64,000 nt of DNA from Tildeniella nuda ZEHNDER 1965/U140 (GCA_019358895.1 JAHHIG010000014.1:1-64000), one strand, 5' to 3'; positions 44,127 to 52,883 are shown, numbered from the stretch's first letter. Translations and numbers: made by a program. The notes: generated by a model not told the origin, from the sequence alone.

Positions 44127-44411
44127 ATGTCTGAATCACTCAACTCAAATCCTCCAACTTTCGTAGTGGTTAAGGTCGATGAACCTTTACCGTGGTCAGA
44201 ACCGGAGACTTTCTATCCCATTTTGCCAACAGAAGAACCCCACACCTACGGTACGCTTCAGCGTGCAGTGGAACTGGTTGCCTCGTTGATTGAGGACTTT
44301 GGGTACACCACCCAAAATACTCGGATTTATCGACTTGTGCCTGTTGCTGACGAAGACACGTTGCCACTCATCCAAAACGCTCTGACGAATCTACAACAAG
44401 ACGGTGAGTAG
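44127..44411 (+). CDS. small hypothetical protein between PP-loop and TGT-like genes
   Basis: 94 residues from ATG 44127; GGAG six bases before it favours this over ATG 44115. It begins MSESLNSNPPTFVVVKVDEP and has a helical middle (LQRAVELVASLIEDFGYTTQ). It ends 3 nt before the next ATG, so it is probably translated together with the TGT-like gene. Family not recognised. Confidence 0.55.
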   Translation: MSESLNSNPPTFVVVKVDEPLPWSEPETFYPILPTEEPHTYGTLQRAVELVASLIEDFGYTTQNTRIYRLVPVADEDTLPLIQNALTNLQQDGE

Positions 44412-44414
44412 CTC

Positions 44415-45158
44415 ATGTTCTTCTACTTTAGTGGGCTTTCTAGCACGAATGATGCCCTGATGCTGCGACAGGCAGATGTACAGCGAGTCCTTGTGAATCC
44501 AACCAAGATTCATCTGGTTCAAGGATTTCAACGGGTGGCTCTAGACTCTAATGCCTATAACCATTTCAGGCATGGCATCACATTAGATGTGATGCACTAT
44601 TTGGAAGTCGCCGTCTCAGGGAATTACGTTTGGGTTAGCGCTCCTGATGTTATCGGAGATCCAGAAGCAACTTATCAAAACTGGATGGCTGCACGCCAAT
44701 GGCTCCAGCAAAACTTTAGGAAACCACCTGTCAAAATGATTCCGATCTGGGGTTGGGGAACGCCCAAGAAATATCTCGACTACTACCTGCAATGCAGCAA
44801 GATTGTGGGCATTGGTGGATTAGTAATGTTAATGCGTCAGGGCAAATCTGAGGATCTAGAGGAAAAAGCGATCGCTTATCAAATGCTGCGTCAATTGAAA
44901 ACCCTCTGTCAGCAATATCCTCAACGGTTTCACATCTATGGGTGCAATTGGACAGTTGCCCTCAATCACTTGCGGTATCTGGCTTACAGCGCAGATAGTA
45001 GCCTTGCTTGGGACGGTGCTCGCTATGGATTGATTATTCATATCCGTAACGGTAAACTAATTCGCACACCTGCCTGGAAATTAGGGTTTGAAGGTCACCG
45101 GGAAGCTCGGTGTATTGTATGTGCCAGAAGCATTCGACGGTTTATGGCACAGAGGTAG
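44415..45158 (+). CDS. TGT-like (DpdA-related) TIM-barrel protein, candidate
   Basis: 247 residues. The order of segments fits a tRNA-guanine transglycosylase-like barrel: YFSGLSSTNDALML at the start, LDSNAYNHFRHGI (compare LDSGAF in phage DpdA-like proteins), WVSAPDVIGDPEATYQNW, MIPIWGWGTP, VGIGGLVML, FHIYGCNW and SADSSLAWDGARYG. A C-terminal CIVCARS is Zn-like. DpdA exchanges guanine in DNA for 7-deazaguanine derivatives. Phage and plasmid relatives have varied, mostly unknown substrates. The gene is small and lies beside a PP-loop enzyme. The call is moderate because it depends on motif memory; an unrelated barrel is possible. Confidence 0.5.
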   Translation: MFFYFSGLSSTNDALMLRQADVQRVLVNPTKIHLVQGFQRVALDSNAYNHFRHGITLDVMHYLEVAVSGNYVWVSAPDVIGDPEATYQNWMAARQWLQQNFRKPPVKMIPIWGWGTPKKYLDYYLQCSKIVGIGGLVMLMRQGKSEDLEEKAIAYQMLRQLKTLCQQYPQRFHIYGCNWTVALNHLRYLAYSADSSLAWDGARYGLIIHIRNGKLIRTPAWKLGFEGHREARCIVCARSIRRFMAQR

Positions 45159-45202
45159 GGCGCTATCGCGCTGGTTCATACAGCGTGATCAAGGCTACCC
45201 CT

Positions 45203-45376
45203 ATGCAAACTCTGACAACCAGTTCTACGAATCACTCAGTACCACTGACAATCACCCATCCTGATCTCTCTCTTGAATCCGAGCAATCCTCAGAAGACAT
45301 TAATCCAGGCACTCTGATGATTTTGGCAGACATCGAAGCAGAACGAGACTATTACGAATCTTGTGGGAGATGGTAA
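45203..45376 (+). CDS. small acidic protein
   Basis: 57 residues from ATG 45203 (MQTLTTSSTNHSVPLTITHP), ending DIEAERDYYESCGRW. It is acidic, without membrane segment. Its TAA (45374-45376) ends 2 nt before the next gene ATG at 45379, suggesting coupling with the Gp157-like gene. Function unknown; a real but minor gene is likely. Confidence 0.45.
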   Translation: MQTLTTSSTNHSVPLTITHPDLSLESEQSSEDINPGTLMILADIEAERDYYESCGRW

Positions 45377-45378
45377 TC

Positions 45379-45963
45379 ATGACCTTGCCTCTGGCTCAAC
45401 AATCTCTGGCAGGACTCTCTCAAGCAGCAGCAGCACTCTGGGATCTGCTCACTCATTCCCAAACAGTTGAGGAGGAAGCAGAACTTCTTGCAGCGATTTG
45501 GGAAACCCAGGAAGCACAAGAAGACGCGATCGATCTTCACGCCGAGCTGGCATTTCAGCTTGATGCTGAGATTGCAGGTGTCAAACAACGGCTGGAACAC
45601 CTGAAAGCAGTCCATCAGAAAGCCCTCGATCGCCTGGAACGATGGCGACAGGCCCTTGATCAAAGTATCCTGGAGCAAAACCTAGCCGGGGGGCTGCCCG
45701 ATGAAGTCGTCGGACGTTCACTCCGCATCACCATTCGCGAAAATCCTCCCAGTTGTGAGCTACTGGTGGACGCAGAAGACTTACCAGATGAGTTCCGCAA
45801 AAAGAAAGTCACTTACGCTGCCGACAAGAAAGCGATCATTGCTGCCTGGAAGAGAGGCGTTCCGGTCGATGGCACCCATATCGAACGCAGGCGGCGCGTC
45901 ATTTATGCACTGACCGCTACGGCGATTCAGGACTTCAAAAACTCACTTTTGGCAGAGCAATAA
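45379..45963 (+). CDS. siphovirus Gp157-like protein
   Basis: 194 residues from ATG 45379 (MTLPLAQQSLAGLSQAAAAL). A coiled-coil middle (EIAGVKQRLEHLKAVHQKAL) leads to the family's C-terminal region: SLRITIRENPPSCELLVD, LPDEFRKKKVTYAADKKAII and AWKRGVPVDGTHIERR. Phage Gp157 proteins sit in recombination or replication modules and are linked to phage resistance in some hosts; their activity is uncertain. A terminator follows at 45975-46015. This suggests some phage-derived content in the block from 42 to 46.5 kb. Confidence 0.72.
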   Translation: MTLPLAQQSLAGLSQAAAALWDLLTHSQTVEEEAELLAAIWETQEAQEDAIDLHAELAFQLDAEIAGVKQRLEHLKAVHQKALDRLERWRQALDQSILEQNLAGGLPDEVVGRSLRITIRENPPSCELLVDAEDLPDEFRKKKVTYAADKKAIIAAWKRGVPVDGTHIERRRRVIYALTATAIQDFKNSLLAEQ

Positions 45964-45974
45964 ACCCTTTCGTC

Positions 45975-46015
45975 AGCCAACAGCAAGGATGCGCCTCTGC
46001 TGCTGGCTAATTTTT
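45975..46015 (+). terminator. rho-independent terminator
   Basis: AGCCAACAGCA (45975-45985) pairs with TGCTGCTGGCT (45998-46008) with one mismatch around a 12-nt loop. AATTTTT follows. It is 12 nt after the Gp157-like stop. Confidence 0.8.
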
Positions 46016-46066
46016 GCATTGTCCTGGCTACCGCCATGTCAGCCAGACCATTAATTTGTCTCTGCT

Positions 46067-46510
46067 ATGAAATGGCTAACACCAGAAGAGGCGATTCTCA
46101 AAATGAGAGGCTCCGCCAACACTGCTGCAAATTTAACAGCGACAACAACTAAATTGGATGCGTTGGCGAAGCCTCTCGGAACGAGAATCGCCAAAAGCAC
46201 TAATGGCAAAAAGACGGCTGAAGAGCGTTTTCAAGCGCTTGGGCTGTTGTTCGATCGGGAGCATTACGAAGCAAGTCATTCCAAACGATTGCAGCAAGCT
46301 GAACAGAAAGTTTTAAACGAACAACTGGAAGTGCATCGGTCGGCAAAAACCCTCGATCGCCTGCAACAACTCACCCTCGCCTGGAAAGATACTAAACGTT
46401 CCTCCCCATTTGCATTTCCCCTGCTTGTTGAACGTTTAACGTTGCGGATGTCTAACGAAAGTTTGCTAGAGCGCATCCAACGCATAAAACAGCAAAAGGA
46501 GAATAAATGA
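46067..46510 (+). CDS. hypothetical helical protein
   Basis: 147 residues from ATG 46067 (MKWLTPEEAILKMRGSANTA). It is almost entirely helical and lysine/glutamine-rich, with a basic end (ERIQRIKQQKENK). It follows the Gp157-like terminator and converges with the trypsin gene, 23 nt away. No family recognised. Confidence 0.5.
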   Translation: MKWLTPEEAILKMRGSANTAANLTATTTKLDALAKPLGTRIAKSTNGKKTAEERFQALGLLFDREHYEASHSKRLQQAEQKVLNEQLEVHRSAKTLDRLQQLTLAWKDTKRSSPFAFPLLVERLTLRMSNESLLERIQRIKQQKENK

Positions 46511-46532
46511 TTCTCTAGACTTATGCAAACTG

Positions 46533-48413
46533 CTAGAGATAACTGTGTGTTTGCCTATCGGAAGTAGATTCTGGAACCGATGGCTCATTTGTCTGAGCGG
46601 AAGTGTCAGGATAAACCTGGGGACTGATCAAATTTTTAGCTTCTGCTTCTACGGCTCGTTGTCCTGGTTGATTTAGTGGTTCTCTGGGCGCTTGAAGATG
46701 CAAGTGTGCTTGTGCCATAGCTGCTTGCTCAAACAGCCTTATTTGGGAGTCTTTTTCTTCTATTTCTCTTGCTCGGAGCAACAATTGTTCTCGCAAATTT
46801 TCATTCTCGCCTTTAAGCGTATTAATTTCATCGTTAACTTTTTCAGTTTCCTGCTGAAGTTTGGTTATTTGTTGGCTCTGCGTGTTCAGTTGTCTTTCAT
46901 TAATTGTTAATTCCTCTTCCAACTTCGTAATCTCGACATTTTGTTGCATCACGGGGGCGCTATCAGCTGGTTCATCCTTGCCATTCGTTGAACTATTGTT
47001 CCCAGGTTTTTCTTCAGGTAGATTATCTGGAGGAGTCGGCTTAGACTCAGGAACCTTAGATTTAGCAGCAAGATATTTTATGATATCTCGGACTTTTCTG
47101 AGAGAATCACGGTCAGCAACGGACAGAGTGATTAAACTAGATTCAACTTCTTTCTCAGCAAGGCCAAGCAGAGTTGATGAGGAAGAAGTCTCGCTTTGAC
47201 TGTGCTGATGTAATCGGTCAATGGCATCCTCAAGACTTGCTGCATAAGCTTTTTGAACTTGATCCTCAAATAACTTTTCAGCTGTTCCCAAAAAAGAACG
47301 AGTTAATTGAATTCGTCGGCTTTTCCTTGTCTTACTTGTCCGTAATTCGAGTCTCAGTTTTGCTTGAACCTCCTCACTCCCTATCTTCAAATCTTGAAGT
47401 GTGTTTGTAATTCTCTGTTGACTATCCTGGCTAGAATTAGCAAATAGTTTGACAAGTTGAATCAGTAACCAGTATTCAATGTCTGAGCAGTTAAGTTCTT
47501 CTACATTTTGGTCTTTAGATTTTTCTTCCTCTAGTTCTGCCTGTTTTCGACGAATGATTCGATTAGCCCGAACCAAATCCTGTCTATTGGATGCATGCAA
47601 CGGAGAGAAGCATATCATCATTTCTCTAACTGCATTAAATGGAAAAGCATATCCGCTGAATAAACCAAATACTAACCATAAAATAGGTAAGAGCGCCAGG
47701 ATGAAAAAGGCTAAGACATAATTCCATACTCTTTGCTTAGTACTCAGATCTCCAGCCTGAATACCCAGCAAACTTCTCCATTCTTTGTTTTCATCATGAA
47801 ATTTTGTGTTGAGAGCTTTAATGTCTCTATACTTTTGAAAGACCTGAATACTTGCTTCTATAGGAATTGCTACACTTTGGTTATCGGAGTTTGGGTGATC
47901 TTCTGAAGCATTGACAATTGCACAAACTTTATCACTATATCGACTTAATAATGGAGAGCCACTCAACCCTCCCCAAACAATTCCACCTTTGAATCTATAA
48001 AGGTATTCTCTTTCCTGAAGATTACCGTACCGCCGCCCTTCATAGCGAGCAGTTACCTCAAGTCCTCCCGTTTTTTCTGCATATCCATAAACGAGAAGTG
48101 GATCGTCTTGACTGGGTTCCACAAAATCGAAGGCAACGCAGGGATGCTTGGGAACATTACTTTCCAATTGCAGTAAAGCTAAATCCAATGAGTTGTTTCT
48201 AATAGGTCCAATAACTCTAGCTTTCAAATTATGTGGAGAGGGATCATACCAAACCACATTGATGGGATTTTTTTCTACATCCTCTACCACATGATGACAA
48301 GTGAGTATATAGCCTTTAGCAACAAAGAAACCTGTCCCTGTTTTACCAGAGGCAATGTGAACCGTACATTTTCGCAGTAACTCAGCCAGTTTATCTGAGG
48401 TTTTCGTTGACAT
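46533..48413 (-). CDS. membrane-anchored trypsin-like serine protease of a trypco1 module
   Basis: 626 residues. The N-terminal protease domain has the triad in order: H41 (GYILTCHHVV), D77 (NNSLDLALL) and S151 (GGLSGSPLL). A transmembrane segment lies near 231-258 (YVLAFFILALLPILWLVFGL), after the protease and without an N-terminal signal, so the protease faces the cytoplasm or starts there. A long charged, helical C-terminal part includes a coiled coil (TKLEEELTINERQLNTQSQQ) and a Pro/Gln-rich tail. It is 38 nt downstream of the trypco1 gene. Trypsin-trypco pairs are known conflict modules in which the protease is the probable effector. Confidence 0.85.
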   Translation of the reverse strand: MSTKTSDKLAELLRKCTVHIASGKTGTGFFVAKGYILTCHHVVEDVEKNPINVVWYDPSPHNLKARVIGPIRNNSLDLALLQLESNVPKHPCVAFDFVEPSQDDPLLVYGYAEKTGGLEVTARYEGRRYGNLQEREYLYRFKGGIVWGGLSGSPLLSRYSDKVCAIVNASEDHPNSDNQSVAIPIEASIQVFQKYRDIKALNTKFHDENKEWRSLLGIQAGDLSTKQRVWNYVLAFFILALLPILWLVFGLFSGYAFPFNAVREMMICFSPLHASNRQDLVRANRIIRRKQAELEEEKSKDQNVEELNCSDIEYWLLIQLVKLFANSSQDSQQRITNTLQDLKIGSEEVQAKLRLELRTSKTRKSRRIQLTRSFLGTAEKLFEDQVQKAYAASLEDAIDRLHQHSQSETSSSSTLLGLAEKEVESSLITLSVADRDSLRKVRDIIKYLAAKSKVPESKPTPPDNLPEEKPGNNSSTNGKDEPADSAPVMQQNVEITKLEEELTINERQLNTQSQQITKLQQETEKVNDEINTLKGENENLREQLLLRAREIEEKDSQIRLFEQAAMAQAHLHLQAPREPLNQPGQRAVEAEAKNLISPQVYPDTSAQTNEPSVPESTSDRQTHSYL

Positions 48414-48451
48414 TGTCTTACTTGATGTATTGAGGTGAATTATCTGTGCCT

Positions 48452-48784
48452 TTATTTGTTTGATTCATCCCAATTAAGCGTTACTTTTAGAGACGTTTTA
48501 CTAGTCAACTTACCAAGAATTGCAACAAGATTGCCTGACTCTAACCCAAACTCCAACCCAAATTCTACGCTGCACCGATTTGCTTTAACATCCTGCCTCA
48601 CATCTTCTACGGCTGTGGCAATTTCCGTAGCGATGACTCTAATTTGCTCTTTAACCTGCCTGAGCGGAAGCGGTCTATCAGGTGATCTTGGAGTTAGACC
48701 ACCAGTTTCAGTAATTGGAGTTGCCTCTACACGAACAAGTACACCATTTTCGAGTTGAACCTGAACCAGTTTTGTTTGCTCCAT
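48452..48784 (-). CDS. trypco1-domain protein (trypsin-co-occurring domain 1)
   Basis: 110 residues from ATG 48784 (MEQTKLVQVQLENGVLVRVE). Segments fit the trypco1 family: strand VLVRVEATPI, helix LRQVKEQIRVIATEIATAVE, and the final SVEFGLEFG...GNLVAILG...SLKVTLNW strands ending in W. It is the first gene of a minus-strand pair with the trypsin gene. Trypco1 is thought to regulate or target the adjacent protease. No other gene is in this operon. Confidence 0.75.
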   Translation of the reverse strand: MEQTKLVQVQLENGVLVRVEATPITETGGLTPRSPDRPLPLRQVKEQIRVIATEIATAVEDVRQDVKANRCSVEFGLEFGLESGNLVAILGKLTSKTSLKVTLNWDESNK

Positions 48785-48881
48785 AAAGACTCCTAAATTT
48801 CGCTTATACACTAATCTATATCCCTAAATTTTACCTTGGGAGTAACTTTTATGAAAGCTGATGACGGGGGTTGGGGAGTAA

Positions 48882-49445
48882 CAGAACAGTGAACCGACTC
48901 AAGGACGTTTAGCGATCGCCCAACCCTTCAATCCAGCTTGGGTTGCTCCCGCCTACAATACCCTTGCCTTGGTCACTGGTTGTGTCGATAACGCCAGAGC
49001 CAGACAATCGATCGTTCAAATATTAGAGAACAACAACCACCAATTCACACCTCGCACCTGGTATCTGGATTGTGGCAATTCCCGACGCAGTGGACAAGTT
49101 CTCTTAGGCTCTCACCTTTCCACCAAACCCGATGATTATCAGTTTGGCGCATTGGGATGCTTTCGGCTCCCTGCCCCTATCATCCAACAACCCGACCTGC
49201 TGATTCCACAACCAGGGGAAATAGAGGATAACAGCCTCTCCTGTGAACAACTTGCCTCACTGAATAGCCAATCTCTCAGCATTAGTCAGCGGGTTGCGGC
49301 TGAAGCCTTTGATTATCTGTTGCAGTTGACCACCGGGAAGCTGCGACGGTTCGCCACCTACTTTGATCTAGAGAGCGGCAGTGGGCAATCGCTCTACACG
49401 ACCCAAGCCAGTGTCATTCAAGCAATCCATCAGTCTTCAAATTAA
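48882..49445 (+). pseudogene. N-terminally truncated ThiF-family (PRTRC-type) gene
   Basis: The frame is open from just after a stop at 48879-48881. Without an obvious start it reads GRLAIAQPFNPAWVAPAYNT then LALVTGCVDNARARQSI and YLDCGNSRRSGQVLLGSH. VTGCVDNARAR and LDCGNSRHSGQ-like segments are characteristic of PRTRC-system ThiF/MoeB-like E1 proteins. The nucleotide-binding N-terminus (GxGGxG, IVDxDxV) is missing. PRTRC genes occur as a plasmid cluster; no other member is seen here, so this is a remnant. A short alternative start at TTG 48969 gives 158 residues but lacks the domain core. Confidence 0.75.
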
Positions 49446-49485
49446 TCATCGCTCACTGCATAATTTTCCATTGTGCTGGAACTTT

Positions 49486-50202
49486 TTACTCGATCAGTCC
49501 TGCTCGCATTGCCAATACGGCTGCCTGAGTGCGATCGCTGGCACATAATTTGCTGAGAATACTACGGATATGCACTTTGACGGTACCAAGACTCATATAA
49601 AGTTGTCCCGCAATCTGATTATTGGTGTAGCCCTGCACTATCAATTCCAACACTTCCAACTCTTTGTTTGTTAATGGATCAGCCTCTAAAATCGTTGACT
49701 GTTCAGCGTCAAGGGCAGCGATCGTGACAGTCCTACAAGCAGTGGACTTTGTCGCTAATACAGCCTGCTTGGCATATTTGAGAATCACATGGGCAATAGT
49801 AGAGTCAATCCAAAGCTGCCCTTCAGCCGTAAGACACACCACTTCCGGCAAAAACTCGAAGCGCGTCGTTTTTACAAAATAGGAATCCGCCCCTACAGCA
49901 AACGCATCCAAAACGACCCGTTCGGTTGTAAATGCTGTCACCATTAAGAGCTTTGTGCGAGCAGCGTCATCAGCGCCGACGGAAAGCCGAAATTTCTGGA
50001 TCAGTTCGGTTCCGCTCATGTCAGGCAGATCAATATCGATAATGGCAACATCTGGTTTTGTTGTCTGAAGCAGCTTCAACCCAGCCGTAGCAGAAGCAGC
50101 TTCACCAACCAAGGCAATTCTTTCACAGCTATGGAATGCACCGCGCATTCCCAAACGAGTTAGACTATGGTCTTCCACAATGACGGTTTGAATCTTCTTC
50201 AT
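49486..50202 (-). CDS. NarL/LuxR-type response regulator
   Basis: 238 residues from ATG 50202 (MKKIQTVIVEDHSLTRLGMR). The receiver has the acidic pair near VEDH, the phospho-acceptor in DVAIIDIDLPDMSG, T at LLMVTAF and K at SYFVKTTR. The C-terminal LuxR helix-turn-helix reads LTNKELEVLELIVQGYTNNQ and SLGTVKVHIRSILSKL. All key residues are present, so it should be a phosphorylation-controlled transcription factor. Its strand and position are unlike the histidine kinase at 51681, which faces the other way. Cognate kinase unknown. Confidence 0.9.
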   Translation of the reverse strand: MKKIQTVIVEDHSLTRLGMRGAFHSCERIALVGEAASATAGLKLLQTTKPDVAIIDIDLPDMSGTELIQKFRLSVGADDAARTKLLMVTAFTTERVVLDAFAVGADSYFVKTTRFEFLPEVVCLTAEGQLWIDSTIAHVILKYAKQAVLATKSTACRTVTIAALDAEQSTILEADPLTNKELEVLELIVQGYTNNQIAGQLYMSLGTVKVHIRSILSKLCASDRTQAAVLAMRAGLIE

Positions 50203-50830
50203 GATGATCTGAATGCGGATTGCTAATGATGTTGAAATAGATTCAGGCAGAATCGGCATCACAAAATAGCTCAACTAAATTGTCATTTAGCTGAGTCTTA
50301 GACTCGCATACGACAAGAACGTCAGTGGTAGACCAACCCTAAGGATCACAGCTAGACGGTAGTGACCTCCCTTAGCTTGCCATTTCAGCACAGCTAAAAC
50401 AAGCACTTATCCTACAAATGCTGTGAAAATACCACTTTATAATACTAAATCGCTTCTTTTGAGGACTAATTAGAAAACCAGAGAAAATTAACGCCCTACT
50501 TTCAGCGCCCTACAGCAGCTTACAAGGCAAGTTACCCCAAAAATGAACAGCAGCAGCTTCAAGTCGCCTGCTGCCAAAACCGCCTTCTACAATGAGTACA
50601 GGTGTTAATGACAGTCGATCGCTGGTATCTGGTTAGTAGAAATCAGTACGGCACAGTTATTGCTGGTGTCGTCAAGTCACCAAAGCTGAGTTATTTAAAT
50701 CTAGTGTAAAGTTCCAGCTTCTGTTTGATAGGTAACTATAGTGTTTGCATGAAGCGTCTGTGTTTTCACTGTAAGTTCACCGAAGTAGGAGCTAAGGTAT
50801 ACCTTGTTGTACTTCCTGACTGTGAGCTAT
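50203..50830. other. 628-nt mostly non-coding region
   Basis: Promoters of the divergent regulator and the 50831 gene should lie here. A short frame at 50608-50709 (MTVDRWYLVSRNQYGTVIAG, 33 residues) is the only protein-like stretch and could be a remnant. CGCCCTAC is repeated at about 50492 and 50506. No RNA gene seen. Confidence 0.4.
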
Positions 50831-51277
50831 ATGCCAGTTCAGAAACAGACGATAGACGCAGCACCACCGAATCAGAAACTAGAGCATGAAGACCACGTAG
50901 AAGGTGCTTGTCGTCCTACCTTTTACATGCATGCAGACTTATTAGCGGCTCTCGAAGCTCAATGTGCCATCGAAGGCGATAAGAAACGATCGCCGTTCTT
51001 AGCAGAGCTACTGAGCTTGTTGCTAACTTCCCCTGTGGGGCAAGAACTACGTGAGCAAGCAAAGGTTCATAGACGCACACTGGTCTATGAGTTAGAGCGC
51101 AATCTCGTCCTTTTTAACGAACATCTGCCGACAGAGCGGATCAAAGAATTAGCTGAGCAAAGTCAGCGACATCCGGATCAAATGCTAGTACGTTTGGTTC
51201 TCATCGGGCTGAAAGTTTACGAACGATCCATCGCCCGTATGGAAACAGAAATCGAGACCAGCAAAGAGCTGCTCTAG
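50831..51277 (+). CDS. hypothetical protein, possible DNA-binding
   Basis: 148 residues from ATG 50831 (MPVQKQTIDAAPPNQKLEHE). The segment PTFYMHADLLAALEAQCAIE and the following helices (RSPFLAELLSLLLTSPVGQE) resemble ribbon-helix-helix style regulators. The rest is helical with a charged end. It lies on the plus strand between the regulator and the kinase genes. Not confidently assigned. Confidence 0.5.
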   Translation: MPVQKQTIDAAPPNQKLEHEDHVEGACRPTFYMHADLLAALEAQCAIEGDKKRSPFLAELLSLLLTSPVGQELREQAKVHRRTLVYELERNLVLFNEHLPTERIKELAEQSQRHPDQMLVRLVLIGLKVYERSIARMETEIETSKELL

Positions 51278-51680
51278 CCTTTAAAGTCAGCGAAAAGTTC
51301 CGGATTGTTATATGAATTCGCTGTACTTATTTATACAAGCATCTATTGATACTTAGACGAGTAGTTACTTCGCTATGCTCATTGAACTACCGCTGACAAG
51401 CCCACTTCTCCTTGTTAGCCACCCTTAACCTACTCAACTACCGTACTTAGCGTGTTAGTTAAAGCACTAGTTGAACCTAGTAGTATAGCCGTCGAACAAG
51501 CGTCAGTTTGCCTCTCCCAAGGCGGCTCAAGGAACGCCTATGTTCTTACAGGAGCAAGCGTTGCTGCTGCACAACCAAGCACATAGCGTGATGATACATG
51601 CATTCATTTCCCCCCAGTGGAGAGCATGAGGATAAGCATCACTGTGAGACAACGCAACACTGCCTATTTTGCTCACATCC
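51278..51680. other. 403-nt intergenic region, no gene seen
   Basis: The region before the histidine kinase gene. Many short CTA-rich stretches, no convincing frame, RNA or repeat. Confidence 0.4.
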
Positions 51681-52802
51681 ATGCATACAAACTCTTCAAG
51701 TCCTTACTCCAGGATTTTGATCCTGGGGTCTCTGCCAACGGAGTGTCAGTGGCTCCAACAGATTCTTACCACCAATGGCTATGCAGTATCAATAGCCGAG
51801 CCTGATGGACAACTTGAGCAAGCTCCCTTTGATCTAGTGATTCTCCATGCCATCCTTCCAGACCTAAGGCACAGAGCGCTGATCCAACAAATTCGCCAGC
51901 AGCAAATGGCATCCTTCATTCCTGTCTTGCTAATCACTGCCAATGATTCATTGAGCCTGCTTCGCAGTCTGGAGACGGAGGCAAATGACTTCATGGCAGC
52001 ACCAGCGGAACCAAACCATCTGCTCAATCGAGTGCAAGTGCTGCTCAAATGGAAGCAGCTGATGGAGGAGTTAATCCAGCTTAACCAGCAGCGGGAAGAT
52101 TTTGTCGCCTGTCTGCTACATGACCTACGCAGTCCACTCAGCGCTACAAATCAAGTACTACGGCAAATGCTACAGGGTGTATTTGGCAACACACTACCAG
52201 AACTTGAGTTGGTATTAAACCAGATAGCAGAGAATAATCAGTCCCTCATTCTAATGGTTGAAACTCTACTGGACAGTTATCGCTACGAGACTGGGCAGCA
52301 GTCCCTCAATTTTCTTCCGGTCGATCTAGCTGCATTAAGTCAGCAGATCGTCGATCAAATGTCACCGCTGGCAACCCAGAAAGGCTTAGCCTTGACGTTG
52401 CACCTGGAAGTAGAGCCAGGGCAAGAACCGCCTGTCATGATAGTTCTTGGCGATCACACAGCACTTTACCGGCTGCTCCTCAACCTTATTAGCAATGCCA
52501 TTCAATATACAGAGAGCGGCTCGATCGAAGTACGGCTCTATTCCTCCGTCAGTACGCAGCCATCTACCAGGGAGCAGATCACTATTGAAGTAGCAGACAC
52601 TGGCAGTGGTATTCCTACTGAGGGAATGGAAACGATCTTTGAACGTTTTCAACAGTCTAGCGCTGCTAGAAGAGGCTATGGTTTGGGCTTGTATCTCTCA
52701 AAGCAGATTGTCGAGTCGCATCAAGGAAGCCTTACAGTGAGAGTCAACCAAGGCAGAGGTAGCGTGTTCACGATCCGGCTTCCCACACGCCCTACTAACT
52801 GA
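51681..52802 (+). CDS. histidine kinase with degenerate N-terminal receiver
   Basis: 373 residues from ATG 51681 (MHTNSSSPYSRILILGSLPT). The receiver-like part lacks the phospho-acceptor: FDLVILHAILPD has His where Asp is usual. The conserved Lys near NDFMAAPAEP is replaced by Ala, so it is a pseudo-receiver. The kinase is intact: HisKA H-box LLHDLRSPLSATNQVL, N-box LLNLISNAIQYTE, G1 VADTGSGIP, F-box FERFQ and G2 GYGLGLYLSK. It lacks transmembrane segments and is cytosolic. Pseudo-receivers often act as binding or dimerisation modules, as in CikA. A strong terminator follows. Confidence 0.88.
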   Translation: MHTNSSSPYSRILILGSLPTECQWLQQILTTNGYAVSIAEPDGQLEQAPFDLVILHAILPDLRHRALIQQIRQQQMASFIPVLLITANDSLSLLRSLETEANDFMAAPAEPNHLLNRVQVLLKWKQLMEELIQLNQQREDFVACLLHDLRSPLSATNQVLRQMLQGVFGNTLPELELVLNQIAENNQSLILMVETLLDSYRYETGQQSLNFLPVDLAALSQQIVDQMSPLATQKGLALTLHLEVEPGQEPPVMIVLGDHTALYRLLLNLISNAIQYTESGSIEVRLYSSVSTQPSTREQITIEVADTGSGIPTEGMETIFERFQQSSAARRGYGLGLYLSKQIVESHQGSLTVRVNQGRGSVFTIRLPTRPTN

Positions 52803-52840
52803 AATTTAATTTATCTAGCGCATCACTCCATGTCAGCGCG

Positions 52841-52883
52841 GTGGCGTATGAGCATTGTGACCATAATGCTCATACGCCACTTT
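52841..52883 (+). terminator. perfect 16-bp hairpin terminator
   Basis: GTGGCGTATGAGCATT (52841-52856) and AATGCTCATACGCCAC (52865-52880) pair without mismatch around an 8-nt loop; TTT follows. It is 38 nt after the kinase stop. Confidence 0.8.
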
